A stretch of 64,000 bases of DNA from contig NZ_JAQBNR010000002.1 of assembly GCF_028288465.1 (NCBI RefSeq), forward strand, positions 62,001-126,000, written 5' to 3'. Positions 55,949 through 63,678 of this stretch are shown here, piece by piece. This stretch comes from Ferruginibacter sp. Lineage in GTDB: Bacteria > Bacteroidota > Bacteroidia > Chitinophagales > Chitinophagaceae. Position 1 is the first letter of the stretch; each line of letters begins with the position of its first letter. The translations under genes and the position numbers were made by a program. The notes under the pieces were generated by a model, which was not told the DNA's origin, did no database searches, and saw only the letters and a program-made list of their open reading frames with translations.

Positions 55949-56072
55949 CGCGGTCGGCACCGAAGGTCAGACGGCATTTTATTCTCTTTCAATAAACAGT
56001 CTGACCCGCGGTGCCAGCCGTTGCAAAATAGACAAGCGGTCTGACCTTCGGTACCGACCGCTTGTCTATTTT
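55949..56072. repeat. triple inverted/direct repeat with a 17-base hairpin between GH127 gene and araA
   Basis: The arms AAAATAGACAAGCGGTC (56025-56041) and GACCGCTTGTCTATTTT (56056-56072) are exact reverse complements around a 14-base loop, a 17-base perfect stem that includes the GH127 stop codon. The loop and inner arms contain GGTCTGACCTTCGGTACCGA. A second related unit, GTCTGACCCGCGGTGCCAGC, lies at 55999-56018 in the same orientation, and a third, GGTCGGCACCGAAGGTCAGA (55952-55971), is inverted. It may end or stabilise the message between the GH127 gene and araA. Nothing else was recognised in the 273-base gap. Confidence 0.75.
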
Positions 56073-58069
56073 GACAGCACCTCAATATCTGTTACCTGTG
56101 TTGGAAACCATACCGTCATTTCACCCTTGCCGCGGTTGGCCCAGCTGTAATAAGGTATTGCCATAAAAGGTTGTTTTACGGTAGCAATATTTTCACTGCT
56201 GTTGATGACAATTGCCGGTACATCTGATTTTAACACCATTACACCATTCAATAATTCAGGTTTAAATTCTGTTGTAAATGCGGCACTATTTGGCATGATG
56301 ATATTGCCTGCTTTTCCATTGTTGTCTTTCCATTCTGCACAATACATCAGCGGACCACGTTGCAATGCTACCTTACCAATATCTTCTTTTAGTTTTTCAT
56401 TGGCTACTACTCTTCTTACTTCCATCGGCAGGTTTACTTCTACCTTATCATTCTTTTTCCAGGTTCTTTTGATGGTGGCGTAACCGTTTGTGATTGTATA
56501 ATCTACCACAGCGCCGTTTACTTTTATTACCGGCTTTTCGGCAGACTCGCCCTGAAACTGGTATAGTGTTGAAGGCACGGCTTTGTTTTGTGCCCATCCC
56601 GGAATACGTACCAGCAAATTGAATGCTGCTGCTGCTTTTGGGTTAATAGTAAAAGTCAAACCACCATCCCACGGGTAATTATTTGTTTGAACTACCTGCA
56701 CCGGTTTGTTGCGAACAGACAAATCAGCACTGCTGTTAATGAATAAATTGATGTATAAATTATCTTCATTTACTGCATACATATAACCTGGTATAGAAGG
56801 TATTAAACGGGCCAGGTTAGTCGGGCAGCAGGAGCATTCGAACCAGCCGGAACGGGTGGCTTCCAGCTGCGGAAATGTGAAGCTGTTCCTGATCTGCATG
56901 GCATTGGTATAAAAGAAAGATTTTCCATCCAAACCAACGCCGGAAATCAAACCATTGTACAAAGATTTTTCCAGTATGTCCATGTATTTTGAATCACCGT
57001 GTAGTAAGAACATCCTGTAGTTCCAATACACCAAAGCGATGGCAGCGCAGGTTTCATTGTAGGCAGTAGCATTGGGCAATTCATAATTGCCCCCGTATCT
57101 TTCACCATCGCCAACAGCACCTACACTTCCCTGTACATACATTTTTTTGTCTACTACATTATTCCATATTTTATCAATGGCTCTAAGTAAACTATCATCA
57201 CCGGTTAATGCGGCGATGTCTGCCACTGCACTATATAAATACCCTGCACGTACGGCATGTCCTTCTGCTTCTTCCTGGTCAACTACCGGAGTGTTGTCCT
57301 GCCAGTAAGAACCGTTTTTCCATTCATCTTTACTGGTAGAATCATAGCCTTTGTAATGGCCGCGTTCTTCAATAAAAAATTTAGCGGTGTTTAAATATTC
57401 TTTTTTGCCGGTAAGGCGATATAATTTCACCAAACCCATTTCAACAATTTCATGTCCTGGTGCAACATGTAATTTACCCGGACCAAAAACACTGCAAACG
57501 AGGTCTGCATTTTTGATGGCGATGTCGAACAGGTTTCTTTTTTTAGTAGCCATAAAATGAGCTGCAGCTGCTTCATACAAATGACCGGAGTTGTATAACT
57601 CATGACTCAGCTCTCTTTCTTTTTCCCATCTTTCTTTACCAGACCAGGCATGTGGATGCGAGGGATCGATGGTACGTGCAGTGTACAGGTAGCCATCGGG
57701 CTCCTGTGCTTTACCGATAATAACAATCAGCGAATCCAGGTATGCGGCGAGCTTTGGATCAGGATGCGTAGCCAGTGAAAAAGAGGCACCTTCCAGTGTT
57801 TTATAAATATCGGTATCATCAAAAGGAAAGGTAGTACAGAACTTGCCGCTTTTTTGGGCAGCCATTACAAAGTTCTTTACACGACCGGTGCTTTCGCAAC
57901 GTGCAAAAGAAGCAGGAATGGTAACAGTTCTGTTGATTTCAATTCTTGGTAACCAAAAATTGTCAGACAGTCTTACCTGTGTAAAAGGCACGGCCTGTAT
58001 GGGATAATCTTTCTGCTGGGCGAACAGGTAACCCGGAGAAATCATTAATAAAAGGAGGATCTTTTTCAT
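56066..58069 (-). CDS. GH127 family beta-L-arabinofuranosidase
   Basis: The 667-residue protein has a signal peptide (residues 1-17, YLFAQQ) and an (alpha/alpha)6 barrel followed by beta domains. In the well-studied GH127 enzyme HypBA1 a zinc ion is held by one glutamate and three cysteines, one of which is the nucleophile; matching residues are visible here as YNETCAAIA (Glu and Cys, about 338-342) and FECSCCPTNLARLIPS (adjacent cysteines, about 415-416). GH127 removes beta-L-arabinofuranose, as in pectin RG-II side chains or hydroxyproline-linked arabinosides. The gene sits inside the araBAD cluster with 60 bases to araD, not with the other glycosidases. Confidence 0.93.
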   Translation of the reverse strand: MKKILLLLMISPGYLFAQQKDYPIQAVPFTQVRLSDNFWLPRIEINRTVTIPASFARCESTGRVKNFVMAAQKSGKFCTTFPFDDTDIYKTLEGASFSLATHPDPKLAAYLDSLIVIIGKAQEPDGYLYTARTIDPSHPHAWSGKERWEKERELSHELYNSGHLYEAAAAHFMATKKRNLFDIAIKNADLVCSVFGPGKLHVAPGHEIVEMGLVKLYRLTGKKEYLNTAKFFIEERGHYKGYDSTSKDEWKNGSYWQDNTPVVDQEEAEGHAVRAGYLYSAVADIAALTGDDSLLRAIDKIWNNVVDKKMYVQGSVGAVGDGERYGGNYELPNATAYNETCAAIALVYWNYRMFLLHGDSKYMDILEKSLYNGLISGVGLDGKSFFYTNAMQIRNSFTFPQLEATRSGWFECSCCPTNLARLIPSIPGYMYAVNEDNLYINLFINSSADLSVRNKPVQVVQTNNYPWDGGLTFTINPKAAAAFNLLVRIPGWAQNKAVPSTLYQFQGESAEKPVIKVNGAVVDYTITNGYATIKRTWKKNDKVEVNLPMEVRRVVANEKLKEDIGKVALQRGPLMYCAEWKDNNGKAGNIIMPNSAAFTTEFKPELLNGVMVLKSDVPAIVINSSENIATVKQPFMAIPYYSWANRGKGEMTVWFPTQVTDIEVLSK

Positions 58070-58129
58070 ATGCTTTTCGTTTATTAAATGTAGGAATCGT
58101 TTAAATTTTGAATGGCTGATATCTCCTTC

Positions 58130-58828
58130 CTATTGCCCGTAATAACTGTCCGGCCCGTGTTTGCGCTCGAAATGTTTTTTAATCAATGCGTCTTTTAGCT
58201 TCGGCGCTTTCGGATTGATCTGTTCTGTCAGCAAGGCCATTTGGGCAATGCATTCGAGTACGGCACTGTTGTACACAGCTTTCTCCGGCGTTTTACCCCA
58301 GGTGAATGGCGCATGATTTCCTACCAGTATCATTTCTATATCTTCATAACTCAGCCCCTTGTCTTTTAATTCGTTCATTATCTGGAAACCGGTTTCATAC
58401 TCATAATTTCCCTTGATCATTTCATCATTCATCGGTGGTGCGCAAGGAATGTCAACCGTGTTATGATCGGCATGCGTGGTACCAAAAATAGGTATGCAGC
58501 GCTGGCTTTGCGCCCAGGCTGTTGCGTAGGTAGAATGGGTATGAACAATGCCACCGGTATTAGCCCAATGTTTATACAATACAGCATGCGTTTGTGTATC
58601 AGACGAAGGACGTAAATCGCCCTGTACCGTTTTACCTTCAAAATCAACAATCACCATTTTATCAGGTGATAAATCTTCATATGGTACACCGCTTGGTTTG
58701 ATGGCAAAAACGCCGAGGCTTCTGTCTGCAGCACTTACGTTACCAAATGTAAATAAAACCAATCCCAGTTTCGGCAATTGCATGTTGGCATCGTAAGCCG
58801 ATTGTTGTATTGCAAGATATTTGCTCAT
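58130..58828 (-). CDS. araD: L-ribulose-5-phosphate 4-epimerase
   Basis: The 232-residue class II aldolase-family enzyme converts L-ribulose-5-phosphate to D-xylulose-5-phosphate, which enters the pentose phosphate pathway. Zinc-binding histidines are seen in VHTHSTYATAWAQ (about 95-107) and late in ILVGNHAPFTWGKTPEKAV (about 164-182), with GTTHADH in between. The C-terminus HFERKHGPDSYYGQ is typical of the family. It is the second ara gene after araB, separated by 291 bases that contain a dispersed repeat and a possible second promoter. Confidence 0.97.
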   Translation of the reverse strand: MSKYLAIQQSAYDANMQLPKLGLVLFTFGNVSAADRSLGVFAIKPSGVPYEDLSPDKMVIVDFEGKTVQGDLRPSSDTQTHAVLYKHWANTGGIVHTHSTYATAWAQSQRCIPIFGTTHADHNTVDIPCAPPMNDEMIKGNYEYETGFQIMNELKDKGLSYEDIEMILVGNHAPFTWGKTPEKAVYNSAVLECIAQMALLTEQINPKAPKLKDALIKKHFERKHGPDSYYGQ

Positions 58829-58871
58829 GTTGCTTTTTTATTATTCAGAATGCCCTGCCCGAAAAAGTGCC

Positions 58872-58879
58872 CAAAGTTA
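58872..58879 (-). promoter_or_regulatory. candidate -7 element for araD
   Basis: On the minus strand TAACTTTG matches TAnnTTTG perfectly and lies 43 bases before the araD ATG. No -33 block is seen at a normal distance. With the long gap behind araB it suggests that araD can be transcribed separately. Confidence 0.35.
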
Positions 58880-59002
58880 TTTCAATCGCTTAAAGCAGTT
58901 AGCCGGTTCAAATCATTCGTTATTCATTTTTAATCATTCAACCTGCGGTCAATGCATTTTGATGAATGCTATTCGTGTTCGTTGTTGCTCAAAGTTTTTA
59001 AT

Positions 59003-59027
59003 GTACAAGAGTGCGACGCCAATGAAG
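59003..59027 (-). repeat. 25-base dispersed repeat, copy 4
   Basis: This copy is identical to copies 2 and 3. On the minus strand it lies 92 bases beyond the araB stop codon. Its GAGTGCGA (59009-59016) has a reverse complement, TCGCACTC, at 59085-59092, so the araB 3' region could fold into a long-range stem. Confidence 0.85.
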
Positions 59028-59119
59028 CATCATTGAAAAACAACTGCCCGGTACAAAAAATATTGCCAAAATTTGAAAACGACTTCGCACTCAGTAATTA
59101 TCAATTATCCTTTAATAAA

Positions 59120-60787
59120 TTATCCATTCGATTCAATAAACTTTCCCAACTGTTGATATTTTGCAAAACGCTTTTTATAAATTTCCACTTTTGTCTTATC
59201 AGGAAAATATTCTGTATCAAAGCCCTGGCCCATGGCAATCATTGCTTCTTCTACTTTACTATAAATGCCGGCAGCAGTGGCCGCAAACATAGCGGCACCC
59301 AATGCACAGGTTTGTTCTGATTTATGAATGCGGATGGGCATATCCATTACGTCGGCCATCATCTGCATAATGAAAGGTGACTTTTTTGCCACACCGCCAA
59401 TGCCGATCAAACCCTTTACTGGTACGCCTTCATCATTAAAACGATCTACAATTGCTTTTGCTCCAAAGCAGGTAGCTTCTGCAATAGCCCTGAAAATTCT
59501 TGGTGCATCTGTTCCAAGATTCAAACCGGAAAGAGCTCCTTTCAGCAACTGGTTGGCATCCGGCGTACGGCGGCCGTTCAACCAGTCGATGGCCAGTTCA
59601 TTGTTCTCTTCCAAAGGAATTAAACTGGCTTGCTTGCTTAATTCAGCAATGATATTATTGGTGGCTTCTTCAATTAATTTGGCGGATGTATCGGCATCGA
59701 TGAGGGCAGATTGTGGCAACAACTTTTGTAGCGGCCATGCCAGGATATTTTTAAACCAGGCGTACGCATCGCCAAAGGCTGACTGGCCAGCTTCCATGCC
59801 CATCATGCCGGGAATAACCGAGCCGGGCACCTGTCCGCAAATTCCTTTAATCAGTTTTCCTTCCACTTCAATCATTGGTGCTACCAGCATATCGCAGGTA
59901 GAAGTGCCCATTACTTTGCTGAGGTGATAGGCTTCAATTTGTCCGCCTACCGCACCCATGTGCGCATCGAATGCACCCACACCAATTACCACGTCTGTTG
60001 ACAGCCCTAGTTTATCTGCCCATGCTTTTGAAAGATGTCCAACTGATTCATCAGCTGTATGCGTATCTGTAAATAATTTCTGAGTGAATCCTTTTAACAT
60101 CGGATCAAGTGAGGTAAAAAATTTATCGGGAGGCAACCCGTTGAAATCTGCACTCCACAGGGCTTTGTGGCCTGCACTGCATACGCCGCGTTTCATTTGT
60201 GTTGCGTCTGTTCCGCCCGATAATAAGAACGGCACCCAGTCGCAATGCTCTACCCATGAGTGTGTTGCTGCGGCAACTTCACTATCCACACGAAGTATGT
60301 GCAACAGCTTTGCCCAAAACCATTCAGACGAATATATACCACCAACAAATTGCAGGTAATTGATAGCAAATTTTTTGGCGTGTTCATTTATTTCCGCTGC
60401 TTCACCGGTGCCGGTATGGTCTTTCCACAATACAAACATGGCATTGGGATTTTCCTGGAATTCCGGGAGCATGGCCAGTGGCGTTCCGGTACTGTCAACC
60501 GCTACCGGTGTTGAGCCGGTGGTATCAACCGAGATGGCCTTTACCTTGGCTGCAATTTCAGGTCCGGCCTGTTGCAGGCAACTTTTGATGGTATACTCCA
60601 GTCCTTCTACATAATCGAGCGGATGCTGACGAAACTGGTTGAGGGAAGCGTTGCAATACATACCATTTTTCCAGCGGGGATAATAAAAAACGGCGGCGGC
60701 AATTTCGGTTCCGTTAGCAGCGTTAACGAGGATAGATCGAACGGAATCTGTTCCATAATCTACTCCTATTACATATTGATCGTTCAT
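59120..60787 (-). CDS. araB: ribulokinase
   Basis: From the ATG at 60787 the product is 555 residues (MNDQYVIGVDYGTDSVRS); the frame extends to a TTG at 60799 without homology. It is a FGGY-family sugar kinase that phosphorylates L-ribulose with ATP. Landmarks are the phosphate-1 loop IGVDYGTDSVRSI, KAISVDTTGSTPVAV (about 90-104), LWKDHTG, GAFDAHMGAVGG (catalytic Asp, about 275-286) and the late LIGIGGVAKKSPFIMQMMADV (adenosine motif). It is the first gene of the ara cluster and has a candidate promoter with overlapping palindrome. Confidence 0.97.
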   Translation of the reverse strand: MNDQYVIGVDYGTDSVRSILVNAANGTEIAAAVFYYPRWKNGMYCNASLNQFRQHPLDYVEGLEYTIKSCLQQAGPEIAAKVKAISVDTTGSTPVAVDSTGTPLAMLPEFQENPNAMFVLWKDHTGTGEAAEINEHAKKFAINYLQFVGGIYSSEWFWAKLLHILRVDSEVAAATHSWVEHCDWVPFLLSGGTDATQMKRGVCSAGHKALWSADFNGLPPDKFFTSLDPMLKGFTQKLFTDTHTADESVGHLSKAWADKLGLSTDVVIGVGAFDAHMGAVGGQIEAYHLSKVMGTSTCDMLVAPMIEVEGKLIKGICGQVPGSVIPGMMGMEAGQSAFGDAYAWFKNILAWPLQKLLPQSALIDADTSAKLIEEATNNIIAELSKQASLIPLEENNELAIDWLNGRRTPDANQLLKGALSGLNLGTDAPRIFRAIAEATCFGAKAIVDRFNDEGVPVKGLIGIGGVAKKSPFIMQMMADVMDMPIRIHKSEQTCALGAAMFAATAAGIYSKVEEAMIAMGQGFDTEYFPDKTKVEIYKKRFAKYQQLGKFIESNG

Positions 60788-60808
60788 AAGTGGCAGCAAT
60801 ATTAGATC

Positions 60809-60840
60809 ACAAATATATTATTATTTGTTAGGTTGACAAT
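60809..60840 (-). promoter_or_regulatory. araB promoter with overlapping palindromic operator candidate
   Basis: On the minus strand ATTG (60837-60840), 19 bases, then TATATTTG (60810-60817) closely match the Bacteroidota promoter, 22 bases before the araB ATG. A 20-base palindrome ACAAATA-N6-TATTTGT (60809-60828) covers the -7 element, a position suited to repression by the Nudix regulator. Further upstream, TTTGCAAC (60847-60854) and GTTGCAAA (60878-60885) form another inverted repeat. Confidence 0.55.
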
Positions 60841-61036
60841 TATTTTTTTGCAACTTTTATTGCATGTTTTATTTTTTGTTGCAAAGCGAATTTTGTTGTC
60901 TTCAAATTAAAACAGCAGTGGCGTTATTTAAACGCCCGGGCAGCCAACAATTTAATGCAATCATTTTTACAAATTACTCTTTAAAAATACAACGGTGGTA
61001 TTGTTTGATTATAATTGTCTTTTTTATCGTTTTGTG

Positions 61037-61067
61037 TTTAATTCCGCTAACTTTATTGCTACCTTTT
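61037..61067 (+). promoter_or_regulatory. candidate promoter of the DUF1624/DUF5009-type gene
   Basis: TTTA (61037-61040), exactly 19 bases, then TACCTTTT (61060-61067) resembles the -33/-7 pattern, 32 bases before the ATG at 61100. Confidence 0.45.
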
Positions 61068-61099
61068 TATTAACCTTAATACCACCTTACACAATACTT

Positions 61100-62209
61100 A
61101 TGGCACAAGCAGTTCCTTCCCAACGTTTGTATTCTTTAGATGCCCTCCGTGGCTTCGATATGTTCTGGATCATGGGCGCAGAAGAAATTTTTCACGCCCT
61201 TGCAAAGGCTACCGGGTCTCCTTTCTGGGGTGGCATTGCAGAGGAATTAACACACCCGGCATGGGATGGCTTTCATTTTTACGACCTGATATTTCCATTG
61301 TTTTTATTTATGGCCGGTGTAGCTACTCCTTTTTCCGTTGGCCGCGAACTGGAAAAAGGCAAGAGCAGAAATGCGTTGCTGCTGCGGGTAATTAAAAGAG
61401 GTTTGGTACTGGTATTGCTGGGTATCATCTACAACAACGGGCTGCATTTAAGACCATTTGCAGATATCCGTTTCGGCAGTGTGTTGGGCCGCATCGGCAT
61501 TGCTTACATGTTCGCTAATATTATTTATTTATTTACCAAACAAAGAGCCCAGATTGTATGGTTCATTTCCATATTGATCGGTTACTGGCTTTTACTAAAG
61601 TTTAATTCGGCGCCGGGCCACCCGAGAGGTGATTTGAGTATGGAAGGTAATTTTGCGTCCTACATCGACCGGCATTTAATACCAGGCAGGTTATATCTTG
61701 GCATTCATGATCCTGAAGGATTGGTTTCTGCTATACCAGCCATCAGCACGGGTTTACTGGGTATTATGGCGGGTAACTTTTTAAAAGGCAGTAGTTTTAG
61801 CGGTCAGAAAAAATCCTTGTACCTGTTTGCAGCCGGCGTAATCTCTATTATCCTGGCACATGTCTGGAACCTGGATTTTCCCATCAATAAAAATTTATGG
61901 TCAAGTTCGTTTGTACTGAATGTAGGCGGTTACAGCCTTTGTTTATTGGGCATCTTTTACTACGTCATTGATGTGCTGGGGTATAAAAAATGGGCCTTCT
62001 TTTTTAAAGTGATTGGCATGAATTCCATCCTTATCTATTTGTCAGGTGAATTCATTAACTGGACTTACACCACCAACGGATTTTTTCAGTGGCTCGGGCA
62101 ATTGGTTGGGAACCCCTATAATGCAGTAGTAATGGCCATTTGCTATGTGCTGGTGAAATGGGCGTTCTTATATTTTATGTATAAAAAGAATGTTTTTTTA
62201 CGGGTATAA
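61100..62209 (+). CDS. DUF1624/DUF5009-type multi-span membrane protein (heparan-alpha-glucosaminide N-acetyltransferase-like)
   Basis: From the ATG at 61100 the product is 369 residues (MAQAVPSQRLYSLDALRGFDMFW). An earlier ATG at 60995 lies before the candidate promoter and is rejected. The RLYSLDALRGFDMFWIMG start and HPAWDGFHFYDLIFPLFLFMAGVATPFS (about 50-77) are typical of the family related to lysosomal HGSNAT, which acetylates glucosamine ends using a catalytic His near the membrane. About ten spans follow, with RPFADIRFGSVLGRIGIAYM (about 117-136) and IGMNSILIYLSGEF near the end. In Bacteroidota these genes are often close to polysaccharide loci; the acceptor sugar is unknown. Confidence 0.85.
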   Translation: MAQAVPSQRLYSLDALRGFDMFWIMGAEEIFHALAKATGSPFWGGIAEELTHPAWDGFHFYDLIFPLFLFMAGVATPFSVGRELEKGKSRNALLLRVIKRGLVLVLLGIIYNNGLHLRPFADIRFGSVLGRIGIAYMFANIIYLFTKQRAQIVWFISILIGYWLLLKFNSAPGHPRGDLSMEGNFASYIDRHLIPGRLYLGIHDPEGLVSAIPAISTGLLGIMAGNFLKGSSFSGQKKSLYLFAAGVISIILAHVWNLDFPINKNLWSSSFVLNVGGYSLCLLGIFYYVIDVLGYKKWAFFFKVIGMNSILIYLSGEFINWTYTTNGFFQWLGQLVGNPYNAVVMAICYVLVKWAFLYFMYKKNVFLRV

Positions 62210-62283
62210 TGCAGGTGATTGAATGAAATATTGATTGCTGTAATAAAGTCTTTTACAAAAAACAGATTGCTAAATATTGTTGT

Positions 62284-63594
62284 ATGAAAACAATACAATT
62301 TGCCAGGGCCGTCAGTATTGCCCTGGTGATACTTGCTCTTGCTTCATTTCAAGAAGTCATCACTGTTAAATCGTATGGTCCAAAAGCGCTGTTAGTTGAA
62401 GCTCCTACAATTTATTTTAATTCCTTTGTTGACTGCAATATGGCAGAGGCCTGGATTGGAGATACCTTTCGCATTTTTCCCGGTAAGTATGGAGAAGACC
62501 CTTTGTGGGGAAATGCACGTGAACTAAAATTTGCAGATGGCAAAAATTCGTCGGAAGCTTTCAATAGTAAGGCAGGTGATTTTACAGAGCCGGTGATGCC
62601 GGTAAATGTATTGCCAACTGAAAATGGCTTGCACGGAGCGGTTTGGTTTGAAACAGTATATCAAAGCAAAACAGACCCCAGTGGCAAAACATTGTATGCC
62701 GTTTATCACAATGAAAATTATCCTGAAACAAATCCATATAATGCAGCCACCGGGCAGGGTTATAAAAAAGAGCACTGGCCGGAAGGAATTAAGGAGCCTG
62801 GTTCATCCGCAGCCGTTTGCAGAATTGGCATCATGAAATCGGTGGATGGCGGCAGAAGCTGGGCCAACAAGGGCATATTCATAGAAGATCTGCAGCCAAG
62901 AATGATCCTGCAAAAGAATAACACCTCCAATACATTTGCCGGCGGCACTGGTGATCCGTCAGCGGTAGCCAGCGGCAATTATCTCTATCTTTTTTACGGG
63001 GAATATGGTTATCCCGGAACATACACAGAAGGTGGTTACAGTGCAGAAAAAGAACGAAGCGGTCAGTGCATCAGCATGGCCCGGATCGCTTTGGCTGATT
63101 TGGATAATCCCGTTGGCAAGGCGAGACGTTGGGATGGCAAAGGCTTTACTGCGCCACATGACGGAACCGGTAAACCTGTTGCTGCTTTACAAATACCAGC
63201 AAACCAAGGAGGCGGCCCTACTTCTGCACCTGCTTCAAAATATTACTGGGGACCATCCGTAAGCTGGAACAGCTATCTCAATTGTTGGGTGATGTTAATG
63301 GCAAAAGCAGAAGGCCCTTCCTGGAAAGGTAGCAGTATCTACATTTCCTACAACAAAAATACAGACCTGGGCAAAGATGCCAATGCCCAGCAATGGTCTA
63401 AACCGGTTTTGCTGGTTGATAAACCTGGCCATACACTATGGTATCCATCGCTGCAACCAACCGATTCGCCGGAAGACATTGCCAATAAAAATACATGTTT
63501 AAAACTGGGACAAAAGGCGAGGCTATTTTTTAAAGATTCATACGGAGATAAAAGTGATTATGCATCTGAATTCATGGTGGCGTTTGAACGGTAA
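62284..63594 (+). CDS. secreted protein of unknown function, probable glycosidase-like beta-propeller
   Basis: The 436-residue protein has a hydrophobic N-terminal signal segment (residues 1-22). The mature part has features of GH43/sialidase-like propellers: an Asp-box-like SVDGGRSW (about 180-187), a GDPSAV segment (about 223) with LYLFYGEYG after it, and a YYWGPSVSWNSYLNCWVMLMAK segment (about 319-340) of the type that precedes a blade in five-bladed propellers. No full set of catalytic acids was assigned, so activity is uncertain. It lies 75 bases after the DUF1624 gene on the same strand and may be co-transcribed. Confidence 0.65.
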   Translation: MKTIQFARAVSIALVILALASFQEVITVKSYGPKALLVEAPTIYFNSFVDCNMAEAWIGDTFRIFPGKYGEDPLWGNARELKFADGKNSSEAFNSKAGDFTEPVMPVNVLPTENGLHGAVWFETVYQSKTDPSGKTLYAVYHNENYPETNPYNAATGQGYKKEHWPEGIKEPGSSAAVCRIGIMKSVDGGRSWANKGIFIEDLQPRMILQKNNTSNTFAGGTGDPSAVASGNYLYLFYGEYGYPGTYTEGGYSAEKERSGQCISMARIALADLDNPVGKARRWDGKGFTAPHDGTGKPVAALQIPANQGGGPTSAPASKYYWGPSVSWNSYLNCWVMLMAKAEGPSWKGSSIYISYNKNTDLGKDANAQQWSKPVLLVDKPGHTLWYPSLQPTDSPEDIANKNTCLKLGQKARLFFKDSYGDKSDYASEFMVAFER

Positions 63595-63603
63595 AAATCT
63601 AAA

Positions 63604-63629
63604 AATGGCCGGTATTATAACCGGCCATT
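63604..63629 (-). terminator. terminator between convergent genes
   Basis: AATGGCCGGT and ACCGGCCATT form a 10-base perfect stem around ATTATA. On the minus strand TTTTTAG and more T-rich sequence follow, so it best serves the protease gene; it may also stop the plus-strand gene. Confidence 0.8.
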
Positions 63630-63678
63630 GCCATTAACAATTCTCGAAAAATCTATAATTTTTCACTTCAAAATAGGT

